Assembly: GCA_020631555.1 (NCBI GenBank)
Contig: JAHDGY010000003.1
Coordinates: 1 to 64,000, forward strand
Length of the DNA: 64,000 bases
Reading direction: 5' to 3'
DNA from: Flavobacteriales bacterium
Lineage (GTDB): Bacteria; Bacteroidota; Bacteroidia; Flavobacteriales_D; Parvicellaceae
Within the stretch, counting starts at the first letter, position 1; every line of letters begins with the position of its first letter. Positions 61,933 to 64,000 of this stretch are shown piece after piece. A model generated the notes under the pieces. It ran no database searches and was not told the origin of the DNA. It saw only the letters and a list, made by a program, of their open reading frames with translations. The translations under genes and the position numbers were made by a program.

Positions 61933-62949
61933 ATGAACAGATTGCCATTGATTGTAGGAATTTGTTTGGCTTCTTGCGTGCCCGCGAGAAAATTTCAGGA
62001 TTTGAACGCCAAACATAAGGTTTGTGCTAAAGAACTAGCCGAATTCAAAGAAAAGTCGACCACGTACGAAGAGGAAAACAACGAAATGAAGTCGCAAATC
62101 GAGCAATTCAACAAACAAGTTGGAATTCTAAAATCAGATACATCCATGGTTGGTCGATCCCTGCGAAAGAAGGAATTGCAGTACGACAAAATCACGAACC
62201 TTTACGAAACTTTGCTCGACAAATACAAGCAAAACGACGCTCTGAATCAGTCTGAAAGTTTAAAACTTCAAGGTGAACTGGCCAATACGCAAAGAAACCT
62301 TCAGGCCAAAGAAGATGAACTCAAAAAGCTTGAAACAAATCTAATGGCACTAAAAGCCGACTTGGAAAGCAACGAAAAAGACCTTAAGAAAGCTAGTGCA
62401 GAATTAAAACAACGGGAAGCCCGGGTAAATGAACTTCAATCGATAATTGATAAAAAAGACGCAACTTTAAAAGAACTTCAGAATAGGGTAGCCAATGCCC
62501 TACTCGGATTTAAAGACAAGGGACTAACAGTGGAAGAAAGAAATGGCAGGATTTACGTTTCAATGGAAGCCAAGTTGTTATTTGCCAGCGGTAGCGCAAA
62601 AGTCAGCACGGAAGGAAAAATGGCGTTAGTTCAACTGGCAACAGCCATTGAGACGGAGGAAGATATCAACGTATTGGTAGAAGGTCACACAGATTCGGAT
62701 AAAATGAATGGAAGTGGTAAATACAAGGATAACTGGGATCTAAGCGTAGGGAGATCTACAGCTGTTGTTAGGATAATGACAGAAAATAGCAGCATCAATC
62801 CAACACGACTAACTGCCGCGGGAAGAGGTGAATTTGCACCAGTCGATCCGGCAGATAGCAAAGAAGCCAAAGCCAAAAACCGACGCATTGAAATCATTTT
62901 AATCCCGAAACTTGATGAACTTTTCGAGATTATCTCTCAAAAAGAGTGA
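61933..62949 (+). CDS. OmpA family lipoprotein with coiled-coil stalk
   Basis: MNRLPLIVGICLASCVPARK lipobox; long coiled coil; VLVEGHTDSDKMNGSGKYKDNWDLSVGRSTAVVRIM and NRRIEIILIP. Confidence 0.88.
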   Translation: MNRLPLIVGICLASCVPARKFQDLNAKHKVCAKELAEFKEKSTTYEEENNEMKSQIEQFNKQVGILKSDTSMVGRSLRKKELQYDKITNLYETLLDKYKQNDALNQSESLKLQGELANTQRNLQAKEDELKKLETNLMALKADLESNEKDLKKASAELKQREARVNELQSIIDKKDATLKELQNRVANALLGFKDKGLTVEERNGRIYVSMEAKLLFASGSAKVSTEGKMALVQLATAIETEEDINVLVEGHTDSDKMNGSGKYKDNWDLSVGRSTAVVRIMTENSSINPTRLTAAGRGEFAPVDPADSKEAKAKNRRIEIILIPKLDELFEIISQKE

Positions 62950-63008
62950 GCCCCGCACAACTGTAGCGATACTACTGCAGACTGGAGCTCCACCAAGGTA
63001 TACTATCA

Positions 63009-64000
63009 TTATTGAATAATGACAGGTTTAACAGCTACACCGTTTACTGTCCTTACGAACAGATGATATGTACCAGAAAGATCTTCTTTAAATCGGATTT
63101 GACCCAGCTGGCCACTTAGCCTGCCAGATTGAATTAGACGCCCGTACGAGTCATTCAACTGATAAACAGCACCATTTTCAAAATCTCCGGATAGATTTAT
63201 CAGTTCACGCGTAGGATTTGGATAAACATGAACCGAAACTGATCTGAATTTGCCAATCTCCGTTGTATTTCCACCACAATCCTGGACATTAGATAACTTG
63301 GCCATATCCGCGCCAATTGCTATAGCCGCCTTAGTCATTTTTATAAAATAAGGCATATGCAAATTCGCAACGCGATCATTCGCGGTATGGTAGTTAGGAT
63401 TTAAATCACTGTAACTTGCCCCTTAAGTAAACATAAGTGCACCAATACCCTGTTTCCAAAGTTCACCATGATCGCTAACGTCAAACCCGGGATAAATCCT
63501 ATTCACCGCCAGTCCAATCTGGGATTGGTGGTTGGCAATGACCTTAGCCGCATTTTCTTCCAATTGGATAGAATTCCCTTTGTCTGACATATGAATTGGA
63601 ACATCATTCTGCCCATTCTTGTCATATCCACATTTAAAACTGCTATAATCTGATGATCACTCGGTATTTTTGAAACATAATGTCGTGAACCAACTGTTCC
63701 GGTTTCTTCCTCATCAAAGAATACAAAATCAAGAGTATAGTCAAAACAATAATCTTTAAAAACCCTTGCCATTTCAACCAAGGCGGTAACGCCAGTTCCG
63801 TTGTCATCCGCGCAATAATTTGCTGCTGCATCGTAATGAGCACAAATTATTACTTTCTTGTTCGGATTCGTCTTTCCCAATCGAGAGGCAATGATATTGT
63901 TGCCAGTAGCATTGAACTTCTGCCTTTCAATTTTATAGTCACCAAAATTTGTAAACTTATTAACCAGGTAGTCGGCCGCGTTGTCGTTATTCCCTTTGGT
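63009..64000 (-). pseudogene. M28-family peptidase with T9SS sorting domain, disrupted; continues past the right edge
   Basis: VIICAHYDAAANYCADDNGTGVTALVEMARVF, FFDEEETGTVGSRHYV; frameshift near 63621-63632 and in-frame TAA at 63423-63425; C-terminal VYPNPTRELINLSGDF. Confidence 0.85.

Noticed and set aside
1-64000. CRISPR arrays, prophage, toxin-antitoxin or defence islands
   Set aside because: No regularly spaced repeats, phage structural genes or recognisable defence genes were seen on either strand.

Overview
This window looks like a chromosomal segment from a marine-type Bacteroidetes/Flavobacteriia-like genome. The lineage call rests on type IX secretion (T9SS) C-terminal domains, DUF6089-like OMPs, GH3-family enzymes and the pdxJ–CBS–nadK–uppS–bamA–ompH–murI gene order. 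Most of it is housekeeping: fabD, pdxJ, nadK, uppS, bamA, two ompH/skp, murI, kbl, trmB, lhgO, dnaX, tag, hemE, rpsF-rpsR-rplI, metK, yidD, a marR-fadB-fadA-acyl-CoA dehydrogenase cluster, folA, thyA, nupC, etfAB, pdhB, tRNA-Val(UAC), folC, tonB/exbD/exbB, nhaD, gdh and anmK. Accessory content is small: degraded IS3-family fragments at the left edge and at 48.6-49.0 kb, T9SS sorting-domain remnants, and a decaying M28 peptidase. I found no CRISPR array, prophage, rRNA, biosynthetic cluster or recognisable defence system. The items most worth a second look are: (1) dnaX split by an A11 run into gamma-length and tau-specific frames, with a possible hairpin just downstream; (2) a putative structured RNA with its own terminator at about 32.93-33.07 kb; (3) a perfect 30-bp palindrome upstream of a MarR gene heading a fad cluster; (4) a perfect 61-bp in-frame direct repeat in a T9SS subtilase; (5) a nested IS3 end junction; (6) a 32-aa predicted membrane miniprotein absent from the ORF track. 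No clear entirely new multi-gene system was identified.
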